Positions 11,775-19,403 are shown, counted from the stretch's first letter. The stretch is DNA of 21,287 nucleotides from a virus (IMGVR_UViG_3300020054_000715:1-21287); one strand, 5' to 3'. Made by a program: numbers and translations. Notes: generated by a model from the sequence alone, not told the origin.

Positions 11775-11990
11775 ATGTCGGCCTTACCTTTACCAGGTAC
11801 TCCAGGGGCTATGCCGCCTGAAAAACCTTTTATCTTTGTGCCTGAGCGGGATACCCGTTACACGGATGTTTTCGGCAATCCTAAGTACGAGAATGACCTG
11901 AGCGATTTTTCTCAGAAGATTGACGAGGCAGATAAGCAGATGAATGAACTTCAGTTCCTGGTTGACTTCCTAAAACGTCGTTCTAATTGA
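11775..11990 (+). CDS. 71-aa hypothetical protein between TerS candidate and TerL
   Basis: This encodes 71 residues: Pro-rich N-terminus (MSALPLPGTPGAMPPEKPFI), then VPERDTRYTDVFGNPKYEN, then a charged coiled-coil tail (IDEADKQMNELQFLVDFLKR). The tail might pack with TerS or TerL; this is inference from adjacency only. The gap to TerL is 22 bases. Confidence 0.6.
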   Translation: MSALPLPGTPGAMPPEKPFIFVPERDTRYTDVFGNPKYENDLSDFSQKIDEADKQMNELQFLVDFLKRRSN

Positions 11991-12012
11991 TGTATGGAGC
12001 TATGCTTAGCGC

Positions 12013-13536
12013 ATGGCAGGAACCAGTATTTATAGCGTCTATCGACGTACTGCACGGGCTGCAGCACAGCAGCGTGTTGTAAAGAAGTCATCGAATATTG
12101 ATGTCGAACGGGCGCGTAAAGACTTTGCATATTTTTGTGATGTAGTTGGAGATAAACCCCCTGCAGCGCACCACCAGGAGTGGCATAAGTACCTGTGCAC
12201 CGGGGATGACAGCGAGTGTCTGATTGGTATCGGTGGCCCCAATATCGACATCCTGGCACCACGCGGTAGCGCTAAATCCACGATCCTCGGTTTGTACACG
12301 GCTTGGGCTGTTGGTGTCCATGCCATGGCGAAGAAACCTTTGAAAATCCTCTACATCTCCTACACGGTTGATGTGGCACGACCCAAAAGTGCAGCAATCA
12401 AGAGGATCATTGAAGAAAGTAAAAATTACAAGGAGATCTTTCCCACCGTCAAGATCGCAAAGGGCATCAATTCCAACGAGTACTGGAGTATTGATTGGAA
12501 GTTTGCCGGGATCAAGTCAACCGGTGAAGAAGAGTTCACGGTATGTTGTGCAGGTCTCAAAGGTGCTGTGACCTCGAAGCGTTCACATCTCTGTATCATC
12601 GATGACGCGATCAAGAGTGCGGACGATATCAAGAACCGGGACATCCGGCAAGCAATGGAGGACAACTGGAACTCCGTTATTGTTCCTACGATGTTTGAGG
12701 GCGGACGGGCGATTTGCCTCGGAACCCGATTTCGTCATGACGACATTCACAACTCCACTTTCATTCCAGCCAATGACTGGGTGCAAATCGTCCAATCTGC
12801 AATTTCGGTAGACGAAAACGGGGACGAAAAATCCTATTGGCCTGAAATGTGGTCTCTTGAATACCTTCAAGATCGCCGTCGCCAAGCTCCGGTCGCCTTT
12901 AGCTTTCAGTACCAAAATCAGGTCGTCCAAACGAGCGAGCTATCGCTCTCTCCTGATCTGATCGTCAAAGGAAACATCGCCACTGAGTTCGATTGTTTGG
13001 GAGTCGGCGTTGACCTTTCTGCAGGTGTCAGGGAACGAAACGACTATACGGTCTTCGTGATGGGAGGGCGAGTGGGAGGGAAGATTCATATCATCGATTG
13101 CAAACGTCTCAGGATCATGGGAAACCTCGAGAAGTTAGAGGCAATCATGGAAATGATGGAAGAGTGGGGTGTGGTGCACAAAGAAAAAGACCAATACTTC
13201 CCTTCAGGAGCCAATGTTGAGATCTGGTCAGAAGCTGTGGCCTACCAGGCTTCATTGGAAGCTGACTTCAAACGCATCTGTCTTGGAGAACATGGTCTCT
13301 ACAACCTGCACTGGCATCCGGTTAAGGGTTTCAGAGGCGATAAAGTCGCACGTTTCCGTGGCATCATGGGTTTGTTCGAGCAACGGAAAATAATTTTCAA
13401 CAAATATCGTAAATTCCAGGCGCTGACTGATGAGATCGTCAACTTCGGCGTGAGCTCACACGATGACTGCGTCGACGCTTTGGTTTGGTTGTGCAACGGA
13501 TTAATGACAAGAGGCAAACTGGAGTTAGAGTATTGA
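12013..13536 (+). CDS. terminase large subunit (TerL)
   Basis: This is the phage packaging motor: an N-terminal ATPase that translocates DNA into the prohead and a C-terminal RNase H-like nuclease that cuts genome units. Visible are an adenine-region motif (HHQEWHKYL, ~53-61), Walker A APRGSAKST (~82-90), Walker B LCIIDD (~193-198), a coupling region LGTRFRHDD (~235-243), and nuclease motifs GVDLSAG (~331-337), a Glu in EIWSEAVAY (~402-410) and SSHDDCVDAL near the C-terminus (~480-489). Its 507 residues are a normal full length. Immediately downstream lies an AbrB-like mini-gene, then the portal. GGAG sits 14 bases before the ATG, a little far. Confidence 0.95.
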   Translation: MAGTSIYSVYRRTARAAAQQRVVKKSSNIDVERARKDFAYFCDVVGDKPPAAHHQEWHKYLCTGDDSECLIGIGGPNIDILAPRGSAKSTILGLYTAWAVGVHAMAKKPLKILYISYTVDVARPKSAAIKRIIEESKNYKEIFPTVKIAKGINSNEYWSIDWKFAGIKSTGEEEFTVCCAGLKGAVTSKRSHLCIIDDAIKSADDIKNRDIRQAMEDNWNSVIVPTMFEGGRAICLGTRFRHDDIHNSTFIPANDWVQIVQSAISVDENGDEKSYWPEMWSLEYLQDRRRQAPVAFSFQYQNQVVQTSELSLSPDLIVKGNIATEFDCLGVGVDLSAGVRERNDYTVFVMGGRVGGKIHIIDCKRLRIMGNLEKLEAIMEMMEEWGVVHKEKDQYFPSGANVEIWSEAVAYQASLEADFKRICLGEHGLYNLHWHPVKGFRGDKVARFRGIMGLFEQRKIIFNKYRKFQALTDEIVNFGVSSHDDCVDALVWLCNGLMTRGKLELEY

Positions 13537-13547
13537 CGATTTAAACT
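13521..13547 (+). promoter_or_regulatory. shared late-gene upstream motif, copy 3
   Basis: GGAGTT, twelve bases, then ATTTAAACT, ending 17 bases before the ATG at 13565. The GGAGTT part lies inside the end of TerL and may be coincidental; the ATTTAAACT part is intergenic and exact. Confidence 0.35.
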
Positions 13548-13564
13548 ATAGATATTCACACGCG

Positions 13565-13747
13565 ATGTCTCCCAGCTATTACTTAGTTGAGCTCGAGCAG
13601 GATGCTTATGGTTCTGCAATCTTGCCTCTGCCTGACGAATTGTGTCACGACATGGCTCTGCAGCCGAACGAAAGTTTCGATGTAGAAGTTGAGGACGGCA
13701 CCATCATTTTCAAAAGGCTGGAAGCTGGGTACGATATTGATCAGTAG
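13565..13747 (+). CDS. 60-aa AbrB/SpoVT-like protein
   Basis: This 60-residue protein contains ILPLPDELCHDMALQPNESF followed by DVEVEDGTIIFKRL. The pattern 'I-x-L-P-x-E-L-x(4)-L-x-P-x-E/D-x-V-x-V-E-D-G-x-I-I' is the swapped-hairpin AbrB/MazE DNA-binding fold, used by bacterial transition-state regulators and antitoxins. No toxin partner gene is beside it. Lying between TerL and portal, it could autoregulate the late operon or be a moonlighting structural piece; both are inference. It has no clear Shine-Dalgarno sequence; the motif copy at 13539 lies just upstream. Confidence 0.65.
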   Translation: MSPSYYLVELEQDAYGSAILPLPDELCHDMALQPNESFDVEVEDGTIIFKRLEAGYDIDQ

Positions 13748-13761
13748 ACCTCTTAAACAGA

Positions 13762-16017
13762 ATGGGCGATAGTGCTAAATCACAGCTTGAATCTATCCTG
13801 AAGTCGGTAGTTTCACGCGACAGTACAGGCCCTGCGGACACCATGCTGGTGAACGCCCACCTGTCCCAAATGAAGATGTTTGGGATCCGCCAAGGTGTGG
13901 AGTTCTATCCGATGCAGGATAACTTCGGCACCCAGCGGTACGACTTTATCCAGCAGGTCATCAAGTTCAACAAACTGGACGCACGCTTAGATTCGATCTG
14001 GGACCGATTCCTCGCTTTCGGCAAGGGTCTTTTCTACATCCGGCCTACACAGAAGACATATCGTATTTACTGGTTCGATCGTGATGCGTACCGTACTTAC
14101 TACTCACCCGAAGGTGACTTAGAAGAAGTCATCATCATCTATCCATATAAGGTCAAGTCCTCGCGTGGTTTCCAGGGCGTTGGCCTGAACACTGACAAGC
14201 GTTACATGCGCTTGCGGATCACTGCGGACACCATTGAGGAGTACCACAGCGAGCAGGAAGTCAGCTTTGACAATCCGTCGATGGACTTCCCGTTCAACGA
14301 CAAGAAGGTGTTGAAGAACACCATGGAGTTCATTCCATGCGTTGAGGTTCTCAATAACCCAGATGCTTTCGGTACTGAGGGTAGCGGTGAGTTCGAATGG
14401 CTTGCCAACCAGATCGTCGCTCATGACGAGATGGTCAAGAACATCCGGGCAAACCTGTCGTTCTTTGGTAACCCCACCCTGCTTTCTTCTCGTCCTAAGC
14501 AGGACATTGTTGAGTTCGATCAGAAGGACGCGACCCAGCGCCCCAGCATCTCCAGCCAGTCTGGCTTTGAGTCTGAGTTCTTCCTTTCCAGCTCGACCTA
14601 CAAGCAGGACAATGTAACCAGGCAGTCCCCTGGGTACAACGGCAAGCCCGGTTCCGGCATGCGTGTCCCCCGCGTCATCGCAAACCTGGAGCCCACCGAC
14701 CGTGTCGGCTTCATCACGCCGAACGCGGTCAGCACTGACCAGGCTCGTTACGCCGAGCAGCTCCGGAGTGAGATTCGCCTTGCCCTGGGTGGTATCGACG
14801 ACCTGAGCATTACGAACGTCACTGCGACTGAGTACAAGTCTGCATACGGTCGGGTCAGCGCCACGGCCAAGAAGAAGTGCCTTCAGCTCTATACCTATGG
14901 CATCTGCCGTTGCTTGGAGCTGATCATCTTCCAGGAAGAGCAAATCTTCCGTAAGTCCCTGGCATACGAGAGCGGGATCAAGTATCCCGAGCTCCCCGAG
15001 GAGCCTGACGACAAAGACCTTGAGAAATACGATCGTGCGAAAGCTCGGTACGAAAAGAAACTTCAAGCTGCGATTGATAAAGCAATCGAAGAGCAGGAGA
15101 TTCCGGACGGAGTTTTAGGTCTTGCGCCGGATGGTGATAGAACCATTCAATGGCGTTGGTTAGGTCCTGTGTATGAAGACACAACACAGGATAAACTCAA
15201 CCAGTCTATCTTCACCAGAAACTTGCAAGAGTTAGGAGTTGATAGCATAGAAGCACTGAAGTATCTATTCCCTTCTAAAACGGATGACGAAATCGCGGGC
15301 ATGCTCTCCGGTTTCCCATTCCGTGTGGTAGGGGAAGTACAGAGGGCTTACTCCGCATTCATTGATCTAATCAATCAAGAGATGCGGACACCACATCCGC
15401 AGCAACCAAACCTTCCAATGGCTGCGGATCCGAGACTTGATCTCACCCCCTTCCTTTATCGCACACTCGAAAGCCTACAAAAAGAGGTAACTTATGCAGG
15501 CCGATACCGCAATGCCGACCCAATCGGCACCCCAAGTATCCCCGACCCAACCGACCAGCTACGCGGCTCCAGCGCAGACGGCGGCGCAGGCTCCGGCGGT
15601 TTCTACCAATCAGCAATGGGTGGCGCCTTACCAACAGGTGACGGCCCCAGCCCCAGTAATGCAGGCCCAGATGGGGACGCAGGCACCGGCCTCAATCCCT
15701 ACTCAGTACAGCCCCCAGCAGTACCAGGCGCCCCAACAAGCGGACAACCCTTACAAGGAGGCGTTCAACAAGGTGGTCGGACTCCTGAGTTCGCCCGTCC
15801 AATTCCCGTCCCTGGGTCAACAATCGAATCCGAACCAGGCAATCGACCCGGCCAGCTACGGTTCCCAGCAAACAACCCAGTTCAACAACCTGGGGATGCA
15901 GACCTCTACGCCTGGGATCAACAACAGCCAGGACTTCTCCAGCAACTCTTCCCAAACTTCGCTGGAAATAACTCCGGAAATGCTCCGCGCCAACGGGGTA
16001 AGCGAGGCAAGTCTTGA
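13762..16017 (+). CDS. portal protein with long C-terminal extension
   Basis: This 751-residue protein has the position (after TerL, before the scaffold and capsid genes), size and core character of a portal, the dodecameric ring through which DNA enters the head. Core segments include FLAFGKGLFYIRPTQKTYRI (about residues 86-105) and FDRDAYRTYYSPEGDLEEVI nearby, as in portal wing regions, and a long helical stem/clip part up to about residue 577. From residue 578 to 751 the chain is Pro/Gly/Gln/Ser-rich and probably disordered; this tail is encoded entirely inside the next gene in another frame. Codon use shifts to TTA/AGA-rich around 15,060. There is no good Shine-Dalgarno sequence. Confidence 0.75.
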   Translation: MGDSAKSQLESILKSVVSRDSTGPADTMLVNAHLSQMKMFGIRQGVEFYPMQDNFGTQRYDFIQQVIKFNKLDARLDSIWDRFLAFGKGLFYIRPTQKTYRIYWFDRDAYRTYYSPEGDLEEVIIIYPYKVKSSRGFQGVGLNTDKRYMRLRITADTIEEYHSEQEVSFDNPSMDFPFNDKKVLKNTMEFIPCVEVLNNPDAFGTEGSGEFEWLANQIVAHDEMVKNIRANLSFFGNPTLLSSRPKQDIVEFDQKDATQRPSISSQSGFESEFFLSSSTYKQDNVTRQSPGYNGKPGSGMRVPRVIANLEPTDRVGFITPNAVSTDQARYAEQLRSEIRLALGGIDDLSITNVTATEYKSAYGRVSATAKKKCLQLYTYGICRCLELIIFQEEQIFRKSLAYESGIKYPELPEEPDDKDLEKYDRAKARYEKKLQAAIDKAIEEQEIPDGVLGLAPDGDRTIQWRWLGPVYEDTTQDKLNQSIFTRNLQELGVDSIEALKYLFPSKTDDEIAGMLSGFPFRVVGEVQRAYSAFIDLINQEMRTPHPQQPNLPMAADPRLDLTPFLYRTLESLQKEVTYAGRYRNADPIGTPSIPDPTDQLRGSSADGGAGSGGFYQSAMGGALPTGDGPSPSNAGPDGDAGTGLNPYSVQPPAVPGAPTSGQPLQGGVQQGGRTPEFARPIPVPGSTIESEPGNRPGQLRFPANNPVQQPGDADLYAWDQQQPGLLQQLFPNFAGNNSGNAPRQRGKRGKS

Positions 16018-16495
16018 GGTTATTGATCACTTCGGTCCTGACGCCGCTGCGATCGTTAATAAGTATGCCTGTGATGTCGAAGACGCTCTGATTCAAACCA
16101 ATCAGCAGCTGATTCAAGCTTGTGAACTGCTTCAGGAACTCTCCAATGAGCACAAAGCTTATGAGACCATCCTGACTGATCCCGACGTCCTCGCCGACTA
16201 CACCTGCGAGTTCTTCGGTGAGAATGGCCCCCACCCCATCCCCGATGAAGCCGCTGCTCCTCAGGGTCAGCAAGTTGGCCAGCAGTTCCAACAGCAGCCT
16301 GCCGTTCAGCGCGTTGCTCCCCAGCGCCCTGAGATGCCTGTTCCTCCCCAGCCTCAGTCCCCCGCTAACGCTGGCGATTTCTGGAACAGCTTCGGCAACC
16401 TGGCCGACCGCGACCCCTCCAATGCCTGGCGTTATCTGAACTCCGCCGCGCAGAACCCCGAGGTGTTCCGCAACAAGCTCCTGGTGATGGAGTGA
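15494..16495 (+). CDS. scaffold-like head assembly protein, 333 aa
   Basis: This starts at ATG 15494 with AGAGGT eight bases upstream, a good ribosome site, and an in-frame TAA two codons before it. Residues 1-174 are Gln/Pro/Ala/Ser-rich and lie inside the portal gene; from about 158 (LEITPEMLRANGVSEASLEV) the chain becomes helical and acidic (CDVEDALIQTNQQLIQACELL, then a Gln/Pro stretch, then GDFWNSFGNLADRD). A flexible N-terminal half plus helical C-terminal half, placed between portal and capsid, is the usual layout of scaffolding proteins, which guide shell assembly and leave before packaging. The identity is by position and composition. Confidence 0.65.
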   Translation: MQADTAMPTQSAPQVSPTQPTSYAAPAQTAAQAPAVSTNQQWVAPYQQVTAPAPVMQAQMGTQAPASIPTQYSPQQYQAPQQADNPYKEAFNKVVGLLSSPVQFPSLGQQSNPNQAIDPASYGSQQTTQFNNLGMQTSTPGINNSQDFSSNSSQTSLEITPEMLRANGVSEASLEVIDHFGPDAAAIVNKYACDVEDALIQTNQQLIQACELLQELSNEHKAYETILTDPDVLADYTCEFFGENGPHPIPDEAAAPQGQQVGQQFQQQPAVQRVAPQRPEMPVPPQPQSPANAGDFWNSFGNLADRDPSNAWRYLNSAAQNPEVFRNKLLVME

Positions 16496-16503
16496 TCGCT
16501 AAA

Positions 16504-16511
16504 TATAAATA
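16504..16511 (+). promoter_or_regulatory. TATAAATA, late-promoter-like element
   Basis: TATAAATA equals the T4-type late promoter core. It lies just after the scaffold-like gene and 12 bases before a terminator hairpin, so transcription from it would meet that terminator; a chance AT-rich match is quite possible. Confidence 0.25.
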
Positions 16512-16522
16512 GTTCTAGAATA

Positions 16523-16553
16523 GGGGGTAGCTAAGGCTGCCCCCATATTTTTT
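16523..16553 (+). terminator. intrinsic terminator after the scaffold-like gene
   Basis: GGGGGTAGC pairs with GCTGCCCCC (nine pairs with one wobble, loop TAAG) at 16523-16544, followed by ATATTTTTTAT. It ends just before the ATG at 16561, so it probably gives partial termination that sets the ratio between early and capsid-proximal parts of the operon. Confidence 0.75.
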
Positions 16554-16560
16554 ATTTAAC

Positions 16561-16995
16561 ATGGCAAAGAAGAAGGCAGGAGCAAGAGAAAAAGCTGATC
16601 AGTTCCTGGCAGCGATTGGTACTGCCGGCGGGCCGATTGGCGCTCCCGGCCTTGTTCAATTCGGTGCTGGCGATACGTCGCGTCAAGTCATGTCTGGCAA
16701 CGTTGACGAGTATGCAGCTATTCGAATGCAGGACATGGAAGCAAAAGTTGGGGACCCCAGTGCTCCTCAGCCCCGCATGCCTCGCGATCTGGATAACGCT
16801 TATCTCAAGCTCAATCTCCCCGGTTCTCCTTTACCTGCTAACGGCCTCTTAGCTCCTCGTGCTCTGGGCCAAGCAGAGATGCTCCAGAACCAGATTCAAG
16901 TGCAGCAGCAGTATCAGTTACTCCCGATGATGCCTCCTACCGGACAGCTGCCGATGGGATACGCCCCCATGCCTAATCAAAAAGGACAAAAATGA
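16561..16995 (+). CDS. 144-aa Gln/Pro-rich hypothetical protein
   Basis: The N-terminus is basic (MAKKKAGAREKADQFLAAIG), then Gly/Pro-rich, then a Gln-rich stretch (QNQIQVQQQYQLLPMMPPTG) and a basic end. The chain is low in ordered sequence and may be a head-internal, linker or assembly factor; no family recognised. It starts eight bases after the terminator T-run and has no Shine-Dalgarno sequence. Its stop overlaps the next start (ATGA). Confidence 0.6.
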   Translation: MAKKKAGAREKADQFLAAIGTAGGPIGAPGLVQFGAGDTSRQVMSGNVDEYAAIRMQDMEAKVGDPSAPQPRMPRDLDNAYLKLNLPGSPLPANGLLAPRALGQAEMLQNQIQVQQQYQLLPMMPPTGQLPMGYAPMPNQKGQK

Positions 16996-17261
16996 TGGAC
17001 AACAGCAAAGCTAAGAAAGCCCTTTCGAAAGCCCTGATGGCAAAGGCTGTTGCAGAAGCCGCTGCACAACAAGCTGCTGCCGAAGGCCCTATCAATCCTG
17101 AGATCCAGGCCATGAGCCCTGCGCTCCAACCCGCTGATGGTCTTCTCAATCCTTACGGTCGCATTGGCACTGTTCCCCCGACTAAGTTTAGTCTCGGCAA
17201 CATGGTTGACGGATCTCCTGACCCCCGTGCTCGTGCTGTTGATCGCACTTTGATGCCGTAA
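16992..17261 (+). CDS. 89-aa Ala-rich hypothetical protein
   Basis: This encodes 89 residues with a Lys/Ala-rich N-terminal helix (KAKKALSKALMAKAVAEAAA) and a Pro/Gly-rich C-terminal half. It overlaps the previous stop as ATGATG, so either of two adjacent ATG could be used. It precedes the 129-base leader of the capsid gene. It may be another small assembly or internal protein; the function is unknown. Confidence 0.6.
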   Translation: MMDNSKAKKALSKALMAKAVAEAAAQQAAAEGPINPEIQAMSPALQPADGLLNPYGRIGTVPPTKFSLGNMVDGSPDPRARAVDRTLMP

Positions 17262-17298
17262 AAGTCGACGACTTTAATAATCCAGGTTGATAAAGCGT

Positions 17299-17307
17299 TG
17301 CTATAAT
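17299..17307 (+). promoter_or_regulatory. extended -10 promoter of the capsid gene
   Basis: TGCTATAAT is a perfect extended -10 (TG-n-TATAAT) of host sigma-70 type, 84 bases before the capsid ATG. No good -35 lies at 17 bases, which extended -10 promoters do not require. Confidence 0.6.
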
Positions 17308-17316
17308 TTTTTGTAA

Positions 17317-17354
17317 TGGAATGAAAAGTTCCATATCCAGAGGACTTTGTCCTC
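17317..17354 (+). other. two-hairpin 5' leader of the capsid gene
   Basis: TGGAA/TTCCA (17317-17321 with 17329-17333) and GAGGAC/GTCCTC (17340-17345 with 17349-17354, loop TTT) lie between the extended -10 and the capsid ATG at 17391. Stem-loops in strongly expressed phage leaders often protect mRNA or modulate translation. The second is not followed by a T-run, so it is not a terminator. Confidence 0.55.
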
Positions 17355-17390
17355 AAGTATCAGCGCTTAAAACTTAGCTGAGAAATTACT

Positions 17391-18545
17391 ATGTTCATCG
17401 ATAACGACTTTCCCAAGCTGTTGGGTGCGGAACTGTACCGCCCCCACCCGGCTTATGTCGTGGAGATGGCTTGCGAGCCCGTCGTAGTCCACGACTTCAC
17501 CAAGCAGCCTGGTCAGACCGTGCAGCTGGATCGTTACCGTTTCTTCGGTAACCCCGGCACGAAGACCAGCCGCGAGCGTACCCAAGACCAGACGATCGGT
17601 ACTGCCAACAGCCGTTCCATCGTCAAGGACAAGGTGCTTGTGTCTCTGCGTGAGTACACCGGCCCTGCTGACCCGAACAACACCAACCTCCCGAGCACCT
17701 TCAAGATTGCTCGTGAGACCCTCATGACCGCTCAGCGCCTGCTGCTGGACACCGGGAACCTCAACATGTTCCACCAGTCCATCGGTTCGCTGACCCTGCT
17801 CGACGACTACCGTCGTTGGCGCGATCGTGTGTTCCTGGACGAGCTGTTCAAGTCTGAGTCCCGTGGCCAGTCCGGCGACACCCAGGGTGGTTACTACTAC
17901 CCCAACGATCACACCAAGACCGGTGTCACCGTTTCTACCTATACCGCCGCTGAATACGCTGCTGAGCGCTTCAAGTTCAACGTCAAGTTTGACCTTCTGA
18001 ACGTTGTTAAGAGCCTGCGTAAGCGTAACGTTCCTGTGTTCCAGGACGGCTACTACCGTTGTATCGCTGATCCCTCCTTCATGAAGGATCTGCGTGCTGA
18101 CGACGGCTTCCGCGAAGTGGCACGTTACCCCGGCATGGGTGCTCCCAACCCTCTGATGGGTATGAGCGCTCCTAACGCTGCTCTGTACCAGGGCGGTCAG
18201 TACGGTCAAGCCCAGTTCGTTGCTGGCGAGCCCGTGATGCCTTCCGGCTTCGTGTTCGAAGGTGTTCGCTTCTTCGAGTCCACCAACTTCCCCAGCAAGA
18301 CCGCTACCACCACCCTGACTGGTGCAGGCACCGCTACTGGAACCCGCGACACCCCCGCTGGCCTGTTCTTCGGTCCTCAGGCCGTTGGCGTCGGCATCGG
18401 TGGCCCCAACGCCCAGGTGCTTATCAACAACAACGACGACTTCAGCCGCTTCATCATCCTGATCTGGCAGCTGTACGCTGGTTTCGCCAACCTGAATAAG
18501 GACTTCGTGACCACCGCCTTCACCATCAATGAGGAGGTCAACTGA
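17391..18545 (+). CDS. major capsid protein (HK97 fold, N4 gp56-like)
   Basis: This 384-residue protein forms the icosahedral shell. It has a long flexible N-terminus, a helical spine near residues 100-160 and, towards the C-terminus, RCIADPSFMKDLRADDGFRE followed by GEPVMPSGFVFEGVRFFEST. That order (a 'R-A-D-x-x-F-R-E' strand-turn followed by 'G-x-x-G-x-x-F-x-G-V-R-F-x-E-S/T-x') is what I associate with the N4 gp56-type major capsid group of HK97-fold proteins. Codon bias is the strongest in the window with C/T-ending codons, as expected for the most abundant virion protein, and it has its own promoter and structured leader. Confidence 0.85.
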   Translation: MFIDNDFPKLLGAELYRPHPAYVVEMACEPVVVHDFTKQPGQTVQLDRYRFFGNPGTKTSRERTQDQTIGTANSRSIVKDKVLVSLREYTGPADPNNTNLPSTFKIARETLMTAQRLLLDTGNLNMFHQSIGSLTLLDDYRRWRDRVFLDELFKSESRGQSGDTQGGYYYPNDHTKTGVTVSTYTAAEYAAERFKFNVKFDLLNVVKSLRKRNVPVFQDGYYRCIADPSFMKDLRADDGFREVARYPGMGAPNPLMGMSAPNAALYQGGQYGQAQFVAGEPVMPSGFVFEGVRFFESTNFPSKTATTTLTGAGTATGTRDTPAGLFFGPQAVGVGIGGPNAQVLINNNDDFSRFIILIWQLYAGFANLNKDFVTTAFTINEEVN

Positions 18546-18547
18546 TA

Positions 18548-19354
18548 ATGGCAACCTACACCGCTGAAAAGGGCGCAATCCTGCAGCCCGGTAATCAAAT
18601 CAACCGTCTGTCCTCGTTCAACACCGAAGGTGTGTACGCATGGCCAGGCCTCGAGTTCTACGAGCTCGTCGGCTACTTCAAGGTCGACTCCACCACCGGC
18701 GTGACCAGTGGTGATCTGATCGTTCCTTCCCCCGATCGCCGTTCTAGCGACCGTGTGCGCGATGACCGCACCTCCATGGTCGTTCAGGCCAGCAGCGATC
18801 GTCCTGCTTATATCTACTCGGCTTCTATTGCCCTGGGTCAGGACATCCCCGCCGCTGGTGAGCCTTCTTTCCCGGCTTCTCCCATCACCGCCGACCTCGT
18901 TGGTACTAACACCGAGATCGTCTGCCTGAAGCCTGCTTCTGGCGCTAACCCCGTCCCCACCCCCGCTACCGTCCTCAACGGTATTAAGGCTGCAACCGCT
19001 CAGTTGACTGCTTTTGCTTCGAGTGCAATCAGCCAGGGTGACTCCGGTGTTTCGACCTCTAAGGTTCCTTTCATCGACGCCGTCTCCGGCACCATCGATG
19101 ACAGCGACTTCGTCGACGCCATGATGTTCGAGTGCACCTCTGACACCACCATGAAGGTGTTCAACGTGACCGCTCTGACCGCCACCACCCCTGACGGTGC
19201 TGGTATCTCCATCAGCTCTGCTGACGTTGACGCTGGCAAGGCTGCTTACATCGTCGGTCGTGTTAACTACGTCCGTCCTGCTGCCGCAGCTACCTTCGCT
19301 GACATCCAAGGCTTCATCGACTTTGCCTCCCAAGTGGGCGGTAACGACGAGTGA
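18548..19354 (+). CDS. 268-aa abundant virion protein, decoration or fibre type
   Basis: A strong Shine-Dalgarno sequence (GAGGAGGT, about nine bases before ATG) and heavy codon bias point to high expression. The 268 residues are Ser/Thr/Ala/Val-rich and strand-prone (SGDLIVPSPDRRSSDRV; later TMKVFNVTALTATTPDGAGI), no membrane span. Directly after the major capsid gene, such a protein is usually a capsid decoration/cement or a second shell component. It is followed by an intrinsic terminator. Exact role unproven. Confidence 0.65.
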   Translation: MATYTAEKGAILQPGNQINRLSSFNTEGVYAWPGLEFYELVGYFKVDSTTGVTSGDLIVPSPDRRSSDRVRDDRTSMVVQASSDRPAYIYSASIALGQDIPAAGEPSFPASPITADLVGTNTEIVCLKPASGANPVPTPATVLNGIKAATAQLTAFASSAISQGDSGVSTSKVPFIDAVSGTIDDSDFVDAMMFECTSDTTMKVFNVTALTATTPDGAGISISSADVDAGKAAYIVGRVNYVRPAAAATFADIQGFIDFASQVGGNDE

Positions 19355-19378
19355 TGACTTTGTTCTGATCTTTACATG

Positions 19379-19403
19379 GCGGGTCGTAATGACCCGCTTT
19401 TTT
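19379..19403 (+). terminator. intrinsic terminator after the capsid pair
   Basis: GCGGGTC-GTAAT-GACCCGC (perfect seven-pair stem, 19379-19397) is followed by six T. It lies 24 bases after the stop of the 18548-19354 gene and marks the end of the highly expressed capsid transcript. Confidence 0.9.

Noticed and set aside
17367-18578. Long leftward open frame (403 codons) opposite the capsid gene
   Set aside because: It mirrors a highly codon-biased gene in a fixed antisense frame; strong C/T-ending codon bias removes antisense stops. The same explains leftward frames at 14119-15066 and 18377-19333.
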